DNA from: Imbricaverruca yamaguchii
Taxonomy: Eukaryota; Arthropoda; Thecostraca; Neoverrucidae
Assembly (NCBI GenBank): GCA_034440575.1
Contig: JAOTOL010001620.1
Coordinates: 1,707,001-1,771,000, forward strand
Length of the DNA: 64,000 bases
Reading direction: 5' to 3'
Shown here piece by piece: positions 1 through 12,700 of this stretch. The notes under the pieces are model-generated. The model did no database searches. It saw only the letters and a program-made list of their open reading frames with translations, and had not been told where the DNA came from. The position numbers and the translations under genes were made by a program. Within the stretch, counting starts at the first letter, position 1. Each line of letters begins with the position of its first letter.

Positions 1-584
1 CGACACGCGGGCAGTACACCATTGTGCATTGTGGATCGATGGTTGATGTACTTGCATGCCATTGCATAACGCCGACTGTTCATGCACTCACAACGGTCGA
101 TATAGGAAGATTTCGGAGGAGAAAGACCGATGTTAAATGTAAACTTAACGGCCAATGCATACCGGAGTTCCAAAACACCGTCACGTTTGGTTCTCTAAAT
201 GTTTTTACAATACGATGACAAACGCTGAACCACCAAGGCGAATTCGCGCCAGGTCAATGCTAGTTTAAATGAAGATCGTACTTGCGGTGTAAACATCCAT
301 TGTATATATACATATATCCGAGTAAGTGCGAAGGGTCCCAAATAGGAGCGCAATGTTTTGCTGCGGTCGCCAGTCTCGTCGTTCTAACGGAAAAACAGCT
401 GCTCTTCCTGTTCCTGGGTGCCTTATTTTTGTCAAACAAATTTGCACGATACAGCAAAATTACAAATTGTACTTCGTTTATGCCCAATAACTTTGCAAAG
501 TGAACTAAGAGGTCCAATCTACCTTTGCGATAGATCCAGGCGTATCAAATACCCGCACGATAGCTGATCCTACCCATTGTTTAC
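1..584. other. Intron or 3' flank; no gene recognised
   Basis: Lies downstream of the last POMGNT1-like exon seen. Short open frames on both strands show no family motif. The exon carrying the conserved 'HIWDLD.RG.HRGLW' C-terminus was looked for on the minus strand and not seen. Confidence 0.5.
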
Positions 585-792
585 CTTCGCGAGGGTTTTG
601 TACATTTCTGTATCCATCAACGTTTTCATGGCGAAGAAGAGGGCGTAGGTATTTCCTTGTCCGTCCAGTTCGAGTTCACAGGAGCCACCTCGTGGCGGCC
701 CTCCGCCCGATATCTTGAACTGTGCAGGACTGATGGCCTTCGCCTCGCCGATGAGCCGGATAATTTCCATCTCATAACGATCCTGCACCATG
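585..792 (-). CDS. POMGNT1-like: POMGNT1-like exon 10 seen
   Basis: 208 nt between CGTTGCAG and GTAAACAA. It encodes [19 protein letters not shown], a Gly/Pro-rich stretch with one Cys, then [12 protein letters not shown] and MYKTLAK. It aligns with the family segment 'YE.E...LL..A......C........G..Y..F..M........W..LAK'. The donor means at least one further exon follows; I did not find it in 1-580. Confidence 0.88.
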
Positions 793-3700
793 CTGCAACG
801 GACGACAGCCAGACTGTGTAGGAATGAACAGAACAGATGGGCTCTGTGTGCGAATCCACCGGCGGTGAATGAGCTCTGTGGGGATTCCCCGGCGGTAGAT
901 GGGCTCTGTGGGGGATTAGCCGGTCGCAGGCGGGCTCTCTGGGGAATTTGTTAGTGGCAGACGGACTCTGTGGGGAATCGGCCGACAGCAGACGGACTCT
1001 CTGGGGAATTTGTTAGTGGCAGACGGACTCTGTGGGGAATCGGCCGACAGCAGACGGCTACCGTAAAGATAAGATACATACTGGCAACAGACAAGTGGAA
1101 GGTGCGAATCAGAAGCGTTGGCCAGAAACGAGCTGTTGATGGATAGCCGAAAATATTTTACCGGCGAGGCTGCGAGTGCAATTGTTTGTGCTCGCCCCGG
1201 CATTGCGGCTGGCTGTAGTCAAACTCAGCCGGACACAAACGACTCAACGTCTGTGTCCACGTGATGTTGGGTCCCAGCCCGGCTACTTACTCTTCCACAT
1301 GGCTGAGGACCACGCCCGGCTGTGTGTTGATAACGTGGTCCGTGTAGTACCGCGTGTGGAGGGTGCTGGTGGAGTGGCTGCCAGCGATGCCGAAGTGGTA
1401 GGTGCGCGATATGTCCGGAATGATGCACTCGCGATCCTTGGTGTTGGTGTCCCACCTCATCCACACGTCCCAGCCGGAGTTCTGTCAAAGTGGCGCACCG
1501 TGGCAGATAAACACCTGTCACAGTGGCAGGTGGCAGGGCCACACCCGTCACAGCTGAAAGTCGCATGGCCACACCCGGAACAGTGGCAGGTAACAATGCG
1601 ACACCCGGAACAGTGGCAGGTCACAATGCCACACCCGGCACAGTGGCAGGTCACAATGCCACACCCGTCACAGTGGCAGGTCACAATGCCACACCCGGCA
1701 CAGTGGCAGGTCACAATGCCACCCCCGGCACAGTGGCAGGTCACAATGCACACCCGTCATAGCGGCAGATCGCAGGGCCACACCCGTCATAGTGACAGGT
1801 CACAGTACGGTGCACGGCTGTGCCATGCTGAGATGATGACCGGCGGTAGTACGATGTCGAGTACACACGAGCGACCATACCTGTTCTTTCGCCGGCCACT
1901 TATCCAGAAGTTCTTGAATCACACTTTTCTTCATCATCCAGCCGAGCCCTGGCATGAACTGAACTCTGCAGTAAACAAAATCATTCAGAACGGTGGCACT
2001 CGTATATACCAGTGTACGCTGCCGCGCAGGAAATTTTACCATTGCAGTATGTTATTCAGTAGCGTCTCTTAAACATTTAAAATTTCATCAATCACGGCAG
2101 CCTGATCTCGGCGGCCTGGTCTGGTTACATATACTACAGTTGTTGCGATACAATACGATTAAGAATAGGTATATATACAATTTAAGGTTAACGCATAATA
2201 TTCACCGGATTACGCCCACAGTGGGGCCGGTTTGGATGTGAAATAAGGCAGTACGGTGGGACTATCGTCAGAGCAGGGCAGGACTACAGGCACAGTGGGG
2301 CCGGTTTGGATGTGAAATAAGGCAGTACGGTGGGACTACCGGCAGAGCAGGGCAGGACTACAGGCACAGTGGGGCCGGTTTGGATGTGAAATAAGACAGA
2401 CAGACAGACAGACAGACTTTATTGAGGTCATCCACAATTGACTTGTGGCTATTACGACATCGCGTCAAATAGATAAAACAACACAGCACAAAAGGTAAAA
2501 AAGAGGGTCAAAATCACAGAATACAAGTTAAACTATAAAAAATATATATATAAAATAACAGCAAGTCGAGCAGTCTATCAGTCCGACACGGGTGGCACGT
2601 CAAGTAGATACTCCCGTAGGTGGCGACCAAAGATCGACACGGGAAGTCGCGTCAGCTCAGGTGGCAGTGAGTTGTACATGTGTGGCGCTCTGGAACTAAA
2701 GCGTCTCTTCCCCATCTCGGTGCGGGACCGGGGGACATACAAGTTGTGGTCTTGACGGGTGGTCCGGTCACGAATCTCCGCCATGGTGGTGAGATCGTGA
2801 GCCAGTGACTCTGGCTCACCATGGAGACGCACCTTGTGTATGAGGCGAAGGGTGTGATAACTCGCCTGGTTCTCCGCGCTGAGCCAGCCCAGCCTCCTCA
2901 GCAGATCCGAAACGTGGTCAAACTTTTTGCGGCCGAAAATTACCTTAGCCGAGTAGTTTATAATTTTTTGAATGCGAGATAGGTTCTTTTTGCCTCCGTT
3001 ACCATACACAGAAATACAGTAGCGGATCTGCGAGAAGATCAGAGCATTGACCAGCGCGGAGATGACGGCAGGTGGAAGGTGCCCCCTCAGATGCGACAGA
3101 CCACCCAGAACTCCGAAACAACGCCGAGTCAATTCTGAGACGTGCGAGTCCCAGCTGAGAGAGCGATCGAAAATAATACCGAGATTTTTACATTCCGAAA
3201 TGGTGGGTAGATGATGATCGCGAAATTTCACTACGGTGTACGGTAGTACGGTGGGACTACCGGTAGAGCAGGGCAGGACTACAGGCACAGTGGGGCCGGT
3301 TTGGATGTGAACTAAGGCAGTACGGTGGGACTACCGGTAGAGCATGGAAAGATAACGGCCATAGTAGGGCCGGTTTGTATGTGAAATAAGGCAGTACGGT
3401 GGGGCTACCGGTAGAGTAGGGCTGGATCGCTCTTGGTGATGTCGTAGCCGTGATCGTTCCAGGCGGAGACGCACCAGAGACTTGGATCAGCGTCCAGCAG
3501 GTGCGACGTCTGGCTGAAGAAACTGACCACAAGCACCGGGGACAACAGGGTCAGCGGCTTTGGCGTATTGTAGAGGGACCAATACTGCACCGTGTGCTTG
3601 AGAACCCGTATGCATAGCCGGTGAAAGCTCAAGTGAAACTCCAGGAATGCTCACTTCAGTTCAGCCCACCAGTCCTTCCAAAAATGCATTTGTTACCAGC

Positions 3701-6700
3701 ATGCTTGATATCGTTTAAAATATAAGGGGGTTCACCTTCAGCTGGTTAATGAATGCACCAAAAAAATAGTTCCACCACAGGTTTCAGGCGACCACCTCTA
3801 TGACTAACCTACCGTTCAGAAGCTGAGCCAGTATTTCGTTTTCCCGTACTTCGGACCTGACTCAGAGAGCCTGAAAACTGATGTAGTTTGTGTTGTGAAG
3901 AAATTCTATCTTTAGCTGGATAAAACATTAATATCTTTAATTCCATTCGAAACGGCTCACTTTTTAATTTCAAGTGGCTACCAAAGTGGTGTCTTTCCTC
4001 AGTGGCTTATAAATTCAGTTACTCCTCGTGTGGAACATCATACATAGGTTCCATGCAACTTAACCTCCACTGTAAGATCCAACATTTGAACAAGTGTGTA
4101 CGCAAAGAATATTCAGTCTTCGTCTATCTCCCAAACTTCATCGCCCCTTTGCGTGATACTCTGCTCTTGGCGCTGATAATTTTTCCATTATTGGGAAATG
4201 TAACAAAATGTTGGATCTGTCCGCTTAACTTCTGAAAGTGGTTCTGAAGGTGGTTTTCGATAGAGGTGAATAGTGTTTGTTCTGTCTGTATATTTCTGGT
4301 TGGTGTTCCTGTTCATGTGTAGGTATATGTCGCTCCCGGATATGCATATCGAAATGTGACGATCCACAAAAGCGGTAACCCATTGAGGCCTGTAATTTCT
4401 CAGGTCACAACCCCAACTTATAGACTAGCCAAAAGACTCAATAGTCTATTAAAACCATACGTACCTGCCAAACACTGCATTGATTCCGTCGATGAGTTTA
4501 TCGATATTTTAAGGGCTAAGTCCCCACGTGGACAGCTCGCAACCATTGACGTCAACAGTCTTTTTACCAACGTGCCAATGGAGACAACCATCAAGATCAT
4601 CATTGAGCAAGTGTATGTCAACACTAATCTGACGTTACCCCCGCTGCAGTTGTCGCCCAATATTCTTGCGACGCTGCTCCGTGCGTATACCATGGAGACC
4701 CCCTTCCGTGGGCAATGTGGGCAATTGTATCGACAAAAGGAAGGCGTCGCTATGGGCTCCCCATTAGGTCCTCTTTTTGCAAGCTTTTACATGTGCCACC
4801 TGGAAAACCATGTTTTATGTGACCCGTCTGTTGCGCCTCATATCTACTGCAGGTTTGTCGATGATGTTTTTGTTGATGTTAGGGACAGTGACCACCTCAG
4901 TGAACTTATCTCAAAATTAGAGGAACACTCAGTGCTAACTTTCACATCTGAAACACCAATCGATCGGAAGATTCAATTTTTAGATGTACTTGTAAGCCCA
5001 ACTGATCAAAAGTTTTGCACCTCAGTATACCGGAAACCATCGAATATTGGCTTAGTTATGAACGCAAAAAGTGAGTGTCCTGAAAGATACAAACAGATTG
5101 TCCTGCGTGCCTTTGTAAAGAGAGCAATTCGTAATTGTTCTTCCTATGAACTTCTTCATATAGAATTTGACCGACTAAAACAGATTTAGTAAACAATTGC
5201 TACACAAACACACAGGTTGATGAAGAAATTAAAAAAAAACATGAACAGGAACACCAACCAGAAATATACAGACAGAACAAACAGTATTCACCTCTACTAT
5301 CGAAATTACATGAACTCTGCTTATAAGGTGGATGAGAGAGTCATACAGGACATTATAACAAACAACATCACATGCACCAACAACAAAGATCAGCTAAAAC
5401 TCGTCATCTACTACAAAAACATGAATAGTTGTAATCTTGTAACGAAAAACAATCTTCAGGCCACCAAAGAAAAACTAAAACGTACCAATGTAGTTTACAA
5501 ATTCGCATGCCCATACGAAGACTGTAGGCTTCGTGCAGTAAGCTACATTGGTGCCACCACGACCTCCCTTTCTAGAAGGCTGACAATGCACCTTAGAGAT
5601 GAAGCACCAAAAGAACACATGACGAACTGCCACCAAACACCGCTAACACGAGAACACCTTACCAACAACACCACCATCATCACGTCTAGCCCGGACAGAG
5701 CACGTCTCATGGTGCTCGAGTCATTGTACACACGTGAACACACACCAGAAATAAACAAACAAGTCATCACACACGTCACATTCTGGAATAATGCATGACC
5801 AAAAAGCGGGGGGTGGGGTGTAAACACGTTTCGATGTAGATGCGGTGAATCCAGCGCTTTACGATTGTTGTAAATTGTCAGATGAGAATATGCTTGTTTA
5901 TGCGAGTGGCCCTTCAGGAATTAACAATAGGTGAGGTGATGTTGAGAGAATAGCTCTTGTGAAATCTGTGCTGAATTGATATTTTAAAGTGTACTTGTGT
6001 GTGTATATTTGTATTATGCAGAGCAGTGAATTTGAAAATGGATCAATGTTTATATCCGAAGCGTCAATAAACGAATATAACTGTACATGACACTAGGTGA
6101 AATAATTTACCAGCTATCAAACGAAACGAAGAAAACAATACGATCAATCGAAAACCTAGACAGAAAACTTGCTAAGAACGAAAACCACACAAAGCCATGC
6201 AATGTGCGCCGTACCTGACAAAGTCCGATGACACTTCCAGGTCTTCCTCGAGCACAATGAGCCGACTGGCGTCAGGGAAGTGGTGCCACACGCCGCTCAG
6301 GATCATGCGGTAGTGCTCGGTGATCCGCAGAGTCACGTCCTCGAGATCACTGGTCTGCCACGACACGTGCTGGTCAGTACCGTGACACGTGCCGGTCATT
6401 ACAGTGACACGTGCCGGTCAGTACCGTGACACGTGCCGGTCAGTACCGTGACACGTGTCGGTCAGTACCGTGACACGTGCTGGTCAGTACCGTGACACGT
6501 GCCGGTCAGTACCGTGACACGTGTCGGTCAGTACCGTGACACGTGTCGGTGAGTACCGGGACACGTGTCGGTCAGTACCGTGACACGTGCCGGTCAGTAC
6601 CGTGACACGTGCCGGTCAGTACCGTGACACGTGCCGGTCAGTACCGTGACACGTGCCGGTCAGTACCGTGACACGTGCCGGTCAGTACCGTGACACGTGC

Positions 6701-9700
6701 CGGTCAGTACCGTGACACATGCCGGTCAGCACCGTGACACGTGTCGGTCAGTACCGTGACACGTGCCGGTCAGTACCGTGACACGTGCCGGTCAGTACAG
6801 TGACACGTGCCGGTCAGTACCGTGACACGTGCCGGTCAGTATGACCGACCGTGACACGTGCCGGTCAGTACCGTGACACGTGCCGGTCAGTACCGTGACA
6901 CGTGCCGGTCAGTACCGTGACACGTGCCGGTCAGTACCGTGACACGTGCCGGTCAGTACCGTGACACGTGCCGGTCAGTACCGTGACACGTGCCGGTCAG
7001 TACCGTGACACGTGTCGGTCAGTACCGTGACACGTGCCGGTCAGTACCATGATCAGTAGTATACACTGCACTTGCTGGTCAGTACCAGCACGACACACGC
7101 TGCCGACTCGCCACCTAGTCGCAGGCAGCGTCAGACACAGCGAGCTTTTTCTTCACACCAGCTTAGCCTGAAGGTACTGCAGCTTTACGTGAATCAGCTC
7201 ATTCAAGTACTGAACTTTTGTGTATGTTGAACGTACCACATGATGGTGATATTGCAGTTTACCGGCATAGATTATCCCCCATGATCACAATATCGGCGAT
7301 CACAAATGTACTGAAATGCCTGAGGCAGATTAAATCGTCTCTGTTCAGTAATTGCGAACTGGACTTCCCGGGCCAACAAATAATGCGAACATTTAGGGGC
7401 GCAAGTCTACATCCAACCACAGTCAGCTCACGAAATCGGACTCCATCACACTACCAGGGACAAGCAGTCTAGTGAGGCTTGCACAAAGATGTTTGGTGCC
7501 CACCGGGTATTTTTTCCAGGACTAGTGAGATTGTAACGTATCGTAAGTCCTCCACACGAAGCCGCATGATGGCCTACCATGGGCTGGTGGCCGTCATCTC
7601 GTTAGCCGAGAGAAGGTCGGTGTTCTGGAACTGGAGCGGAACTCCGTCGGTGTTCCCAGATAGCGACGGTATATATCTTGTGCTGGTTGTGTTCATGCTG
7701 AGATAAACTCATCTGGTCAACTTGAGATTGAAAGCATTTCATTACATGAATACTGTTTTCAACGGACCCACCAAGCGGCAGTTGTTCGAATCTCAATGTT
7801 ATTTTTTCCGAAATCAGAAATTAAACGAAATTCCCTGCTCCGAAACCGTCGAAAAACAAGCGTTCTGGACCGGCTACTGTGGCAGTGTAGCAGGCGTTCT
7901 GGACCAGCCACTGTGGCAGTGTAGCAGGCGTTCTGGACCGGCCACTGTGGCAGTGTAGCAGGCGTTCTGGATCGGCCACTGTGGCAATGTAGCAGGCGTT
8001 CTGGACTAGCCACCGTGGCAGTGTAGCAGGCGTTCTGGACCGGCCACTGTGGCAGTGTAGCAGGGGTTCTGGACCAGCCACCGTGGCAGTGTAGCAGGCG
8101 TTCTGGACTGGCTACTGTGGCAGTGTAGCAGGCGTTCTGGACCGGCCACCGTGGCAGTGTAGCAGGCGTTCTGGACCAGCCACCGTGGCAGTGTAGCAGG
8201 CGTTCTGGACCGGCCACTATGGCAGTGTAGCAGGCGTTCTGGACCAGCCACCGTGGCAGTGTAGCAGGCGTTCTGGACCGGCCACTGTGGCAGTGTAGCA
8301 GGCGTTCTGGACCGGCCACTGTGGCAGTGTAGCAGGCGTTCTGGACCAACCACTGTGGCAGTGTAGCAGGCGTTCTGGACCGGCCACTATGGCAGTGTAG
8401 CAGGCGTTCTGGACTAGCCACTGTGGCAGTGTAGCAGGCGTTCTGGACCGGCCACTGTGGCAGTGTAGCAGGCGTTCTGGACCGGCCACCGTGGCAGTGT
8501 AGCAGGCGTTCTGGACCGGCCACCGTGGCAGTGTAGCAGGCGTTCTGGACCAGCCACCGTGGCAGTTTAGCAGGCGTTCTGGACCGGCCACTGTGGCAGT
8601 GTAGCAGGCGTTCTGGACCGGCCACTGTGGCAGTGTAGCATGCGTTCTGGACCGGCCACTGTGGCAGTGTAGCAGGCGTTCTGGACCGGCCACTGTGGCA
8701 GTGTAGCAGGCGTTCTGGACCAGCCACTGTGGCAGTGTAGCAGGTGTTCTGGACCGGCCACTGTGGCAGTGTAGCAGGCGTTCTGGACCGGCCACTGTGA
8801 CAGTGTAGCAGGCGTTCTGGACCAGCCACCGTGGCAGTGTAGCAGGTGTTCTGGACCGGCCACTGTGGCAGTGTAGCAGGCGTTCTGGACCGGCCACTGT
8901 GGCAGTGTAGCAGGCGTTCTGGACTAGCCACCGTGGCAGTGTAGCAGGCGTTCTGGACCGGCCACTGTGGCAGTGTAGCAGGCGTTCTGGACCAGCCACC
9001 GTGGCAGTGTAGCAGGTGTTCTGGACCGGCCACTGTGGCAGTGTAGCAGGCGTTCTGGACTAGCCACTGTGGCAGTGTAGCAGGCGGCAGGGATAGCGAT
9101 TCGTGCCTGGCTGATGCTCGCGATTCCCAGCAGGTGGCGGAAGCTAGTACCTGACTGATGCATTTGATGTCTAGCAGAGCGCAGAGGTCGTCGACCTCAC
9201 GGTGCTCCCCATCCACAAACACAACTACATTGGAGGAAATAATTCCACGATTTCTCAGTAATGAGTTCATCGACCTGAAAGTATACATCATGTAAAACAA
9301 CCTTCATTAATAAAACAAAACGGAATTAGTAGGACTTCCTTTGATTCCTTTGAACTTAAGTGAAAAAGCGTCCTGCGCGACATGGAAATAGGAAATGCAG
9401 GTTAAAAAGCAAACCACCAGATAAAAAAGCAAACCGAAACCACCAGATTTATGCCTATTACATTACTATGCTCCTATCACTTCACCCCAAATACCCCTAC
9501 AATACCAAGAAACAAAAACATTTTGAGTCACGTTATTCAATACCACAATCATGTTTTCAACGAACACATGAACAAATTCGGCCATTTCTGGTTCCAACTG
9601 GCACTGACGAGTATCGTAGACATGAACACTTAGTCGATGGCTGTTATCGGAGCAAGTCTGAACAGCTGCGGGGCCGTTCGTCTCTAGGCCACTACTGCTA

Positions 9701-12700
9701 GGGGGGCGTTCGGCTCTGGGCCACTACTGCTGCGGGGGCCGTTCGGCGCTGAGCCACTACTGCTGCGGGGGCCGTTCGGCGCTGATCCACCACTGCTGCG
9801 GGTTGCGGGAGGCAGAGGTGCGAGAGGAATACTGTGTGGCTGATGGAGCTGGCTGGTGCTCGGCACAGTCTCGTCATCGTCTCACCTGAAGAGCGCCTGC
9901 GGACGATTGCTGGCCACCACTGCGATGGGCACGTCCGTCAGGTTGTTGTTTGCCAGCTGTAAGTGACCAACTGATCGTTAATCGTTTCCATTGGTACAGA
10001 CAACTTTCCCGCGATATAAAAAAATACTTGGTACATCCAAGCAGTCCCCGCGGGTACCGATCACCCTTCCAATGGCATTATTTTGAGTAGATAACTGCAA
10101 GCAGCTACATCTTTTCGGTGGCGGCAGGAAACATCTGGGAGTATATATACATATATAATGTATATATGTATATGTATATAATATGTACATATATAGTGAT
10201 AACGAGAAAGAGAGAGAGAGAGACAGAGAGAGAGACAGAGAGAGACAGAGAGAGAGAGAGACAGAGAGAGAGACAGAGAGAGACAGAGAGAAAGAGACAG
10301 AGGGAAAGAGACAGAGAGACAGAGAGACAGAGAGAGAGAGAGAGGTGTGCATGAATATATGAATGTATGCATGCATGTGCATACGGATGGATGGATGGAT
10401 TTAGGGATTGATGGCCGAATAATTGTACTTGTACACAGCTATTAGCTGAGGTGAAACCCAAACTAAACTACTGGAGGAAATCCACCTTGCCTTCCTGCAA
10501 ACGGAGCTTGTGGATTTCGTACCTGTTCATGGTTCAGTGGCAAAAATTCATCATTCTTGCACCGACATAAGTCGCCGTAACCATCATACTTGAAGCAAAA
10601 CTTCTCTCTTGCCAGATTCTTTTGGGTCTTGATCCAGGGACACAGGATATCTGATTGACACAAAATCCACACGTTCAGTTCAACCTCCAAACGAAAGAAA
10701 ATGGTAAAAACATATGAATGTAGCAAAGCTTCCTGTGGGAGACACTTGACACACATAAATGTAACCTCTACTATCCTTCCGTTCATGTAACGGCAGGTAC
10801 CGCGACAGGAATAATCGGTCACAGCACCGACCGGTACTTGCTTAGTCGGCAGTCGCCGCCAGCCGGGCTGTCGAGGCCAGTGGCTATTGTGACTCCTCCC
10901 CTTCGGTCCTGTTGCACAGCTGACTCCCTGGCGCCGCCGGCCCCCGCTATCTTACGGATGCTGACCTGTCAGTGTCTGACATTGGATGTGACCGTCATGG
11001 ATGTAAAGTGATATGACAGCCAATTCCGGGAACCCTCTGGGAAAATGTGTATCTGTATACGTGTACGTGACAGCATGTAACATGTGTGCAAGTAGATGGG
11101 TAATATGACAGTTGTCTAACTGAACACGTGCGTGAGTATGGCTGAATGGAATGACAGCGAGATCACAGTAGTATGATTGTGATACGATGTCTCAAATGCA
11201 GGTGTCTGTGTAATGTCAGAAGTGGATGTTGTGTGTTCTGAAGGGTGAAGTGTGAACCTGAAATAGTAAGTGTGTCCAGAGTGCAGTGCAAGTGTATATG
11301 GGATGACATCGGTATGACAGACGTCATACCATGCGGTCAATGCCTGTGTTGCCAGGTGTAGGACAGGAATGTATGATGTCACGTGTGTTTTGCCTATATG
11401 TATCACTGCAGGTGTGCCTTGAATGTACGTCTATGGTTATGAATGTAATAGGGACGTGGAATGAACGACAGCTGAATGAATGTTCATGTGTATATGACAT
11501 GTGACAGTTGGGCTGTAGCGCCCAGAAATTCCCGGCTGCCTGTGTGCAGCACGATGCAGCATGTCCGACGGAAGTGGAACGGCCGGCGCTGTGACACCGG
11601 ACATGGCGCACGCGGAGTCAGCTTGGCTCTCGCGGGGCGGCCGAGGCTCAGAGATGTCTGAGCTGGCGGAATATCTCTGAGATAGACAGTGCGACCCGCT
11701 GGTGTAGTGCTTCGGGAACGGCATTGTTCTCGATAGTTCAGAGCTGCGTGACGATGATGTGGCCCTGGCATGGGGCCAAGGGCGGTGGCCCTGAGGTTAT
11801 ATAGTAGGGTGTGTCACGAAGGACCTTTTTTGGAAATTGCACTTTGCGTAGTGAAATTATCGTGCAGATCACCTTAAAAAACCTGTGGTCGAAACCAAAT
11901 CGAAATCAAACAATAAACAAAATATGCGACAGGCCGATAAAGAAACAAATTTGCCGGGCGTCCGGCATTGAAGTCTCCAGTGATGGCGCTCCATTGCGAT
12001 TGGCATCTAACACCACGCGTCCGGCCACCGTCGGAGCGCCGCCGCGGCGCTGTGACGAAAAATGCGGCAGTCGGTGCGGTGGATGACTGATGAATGGATT
12101 CTGGTGATGAAGCTCATTAATACAACTCAATGAAAGTGTTTAGTGGGGTAAAAGGCTTTTGATAAGCACCAGTCGCTTAATAAGTTGCCTGGATATCTGA
12201 CGCATGAAAGAAAGGTTCACTGTACGTCGCTTGTTCGTTCCGTTTTCAATCAGTAGATCTGTCGGCGTATAATGCTAATATTTTCACTTTTGAAAGCTTG
12301 AACATCTTCAAAATTCCTCGTCTGTTTACACCGAAGACCAATTAAATCATTCTGAGACACTTGATATCTTATTGTTATGACAAATAGAGCAGGCGAAATC
12401 GGCATCATGCTCCGTTCCACTAGAACCGAAGGAGACGGGCATACAGCGACGTCACCTTTTGTACGTGCGGCCACGTTTTTTGTACGAACTATCATTTTAT
12501 AACTGTACTACTTGTCTACATGCTCGACAGAAAACCCGACATGAAATCCTTTTTGCTGCTGAGCACTGGCATTGCTGACCTGTGTTTCAACTTCGCCACA
12601 ATGTAACCGTGGCGGCCTCTTCACCAATTACCTTCAAAGACGCCTTGGTCACCACTTTCACCATCCGTTCCACCGTCTGACTGTGCACGGGGTATGGCGG

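Larger units (their letters stand above)
4330..6090 (+). mobile_element. Penelope-like retroelement (RT plus GIY-YIG), broken
   Basis: Contains the RT frame 4356-5189 and the endonuclease frame 5217-5798, followed by an AT-rich 3' region with AATAAA at 6066. The 5' limit is set near 4330, where the inverted copy ends; no target duplication was resolved. It lies in the POMGNT1-like intron between the exons at 6215-6354 and 3409-3522, opposite to the gene's direction. Confidence 0.85.

Noticed and set aside
5930..5985. A hammerhead-ribozyme-like core (GTGATG...GAAATC) 3' of the PLE, as some PLEs carry hammerheads
   Set aside because: The core differs from CTGATGA at two key positions and I could not place stems I and III. 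It needs a covariance-model search.
6359..9086. CRISPR-like direct repeats
   Set aside because: There are no spacers, units are contiguous, and the context is eukaryotic introns.
7759..9300. A 513-codon minus-strand open frame
   Set aside because: It is open because the 34-bp unit has no stop in any minus frame; all three frames are open. Only its first part overlaps a real exon (9151-9274).
10118..10461. Frames encoding Ser/Leu or Arg/Glu repeats
   Set aside because: Translation of the GA/GACA microsatellite.
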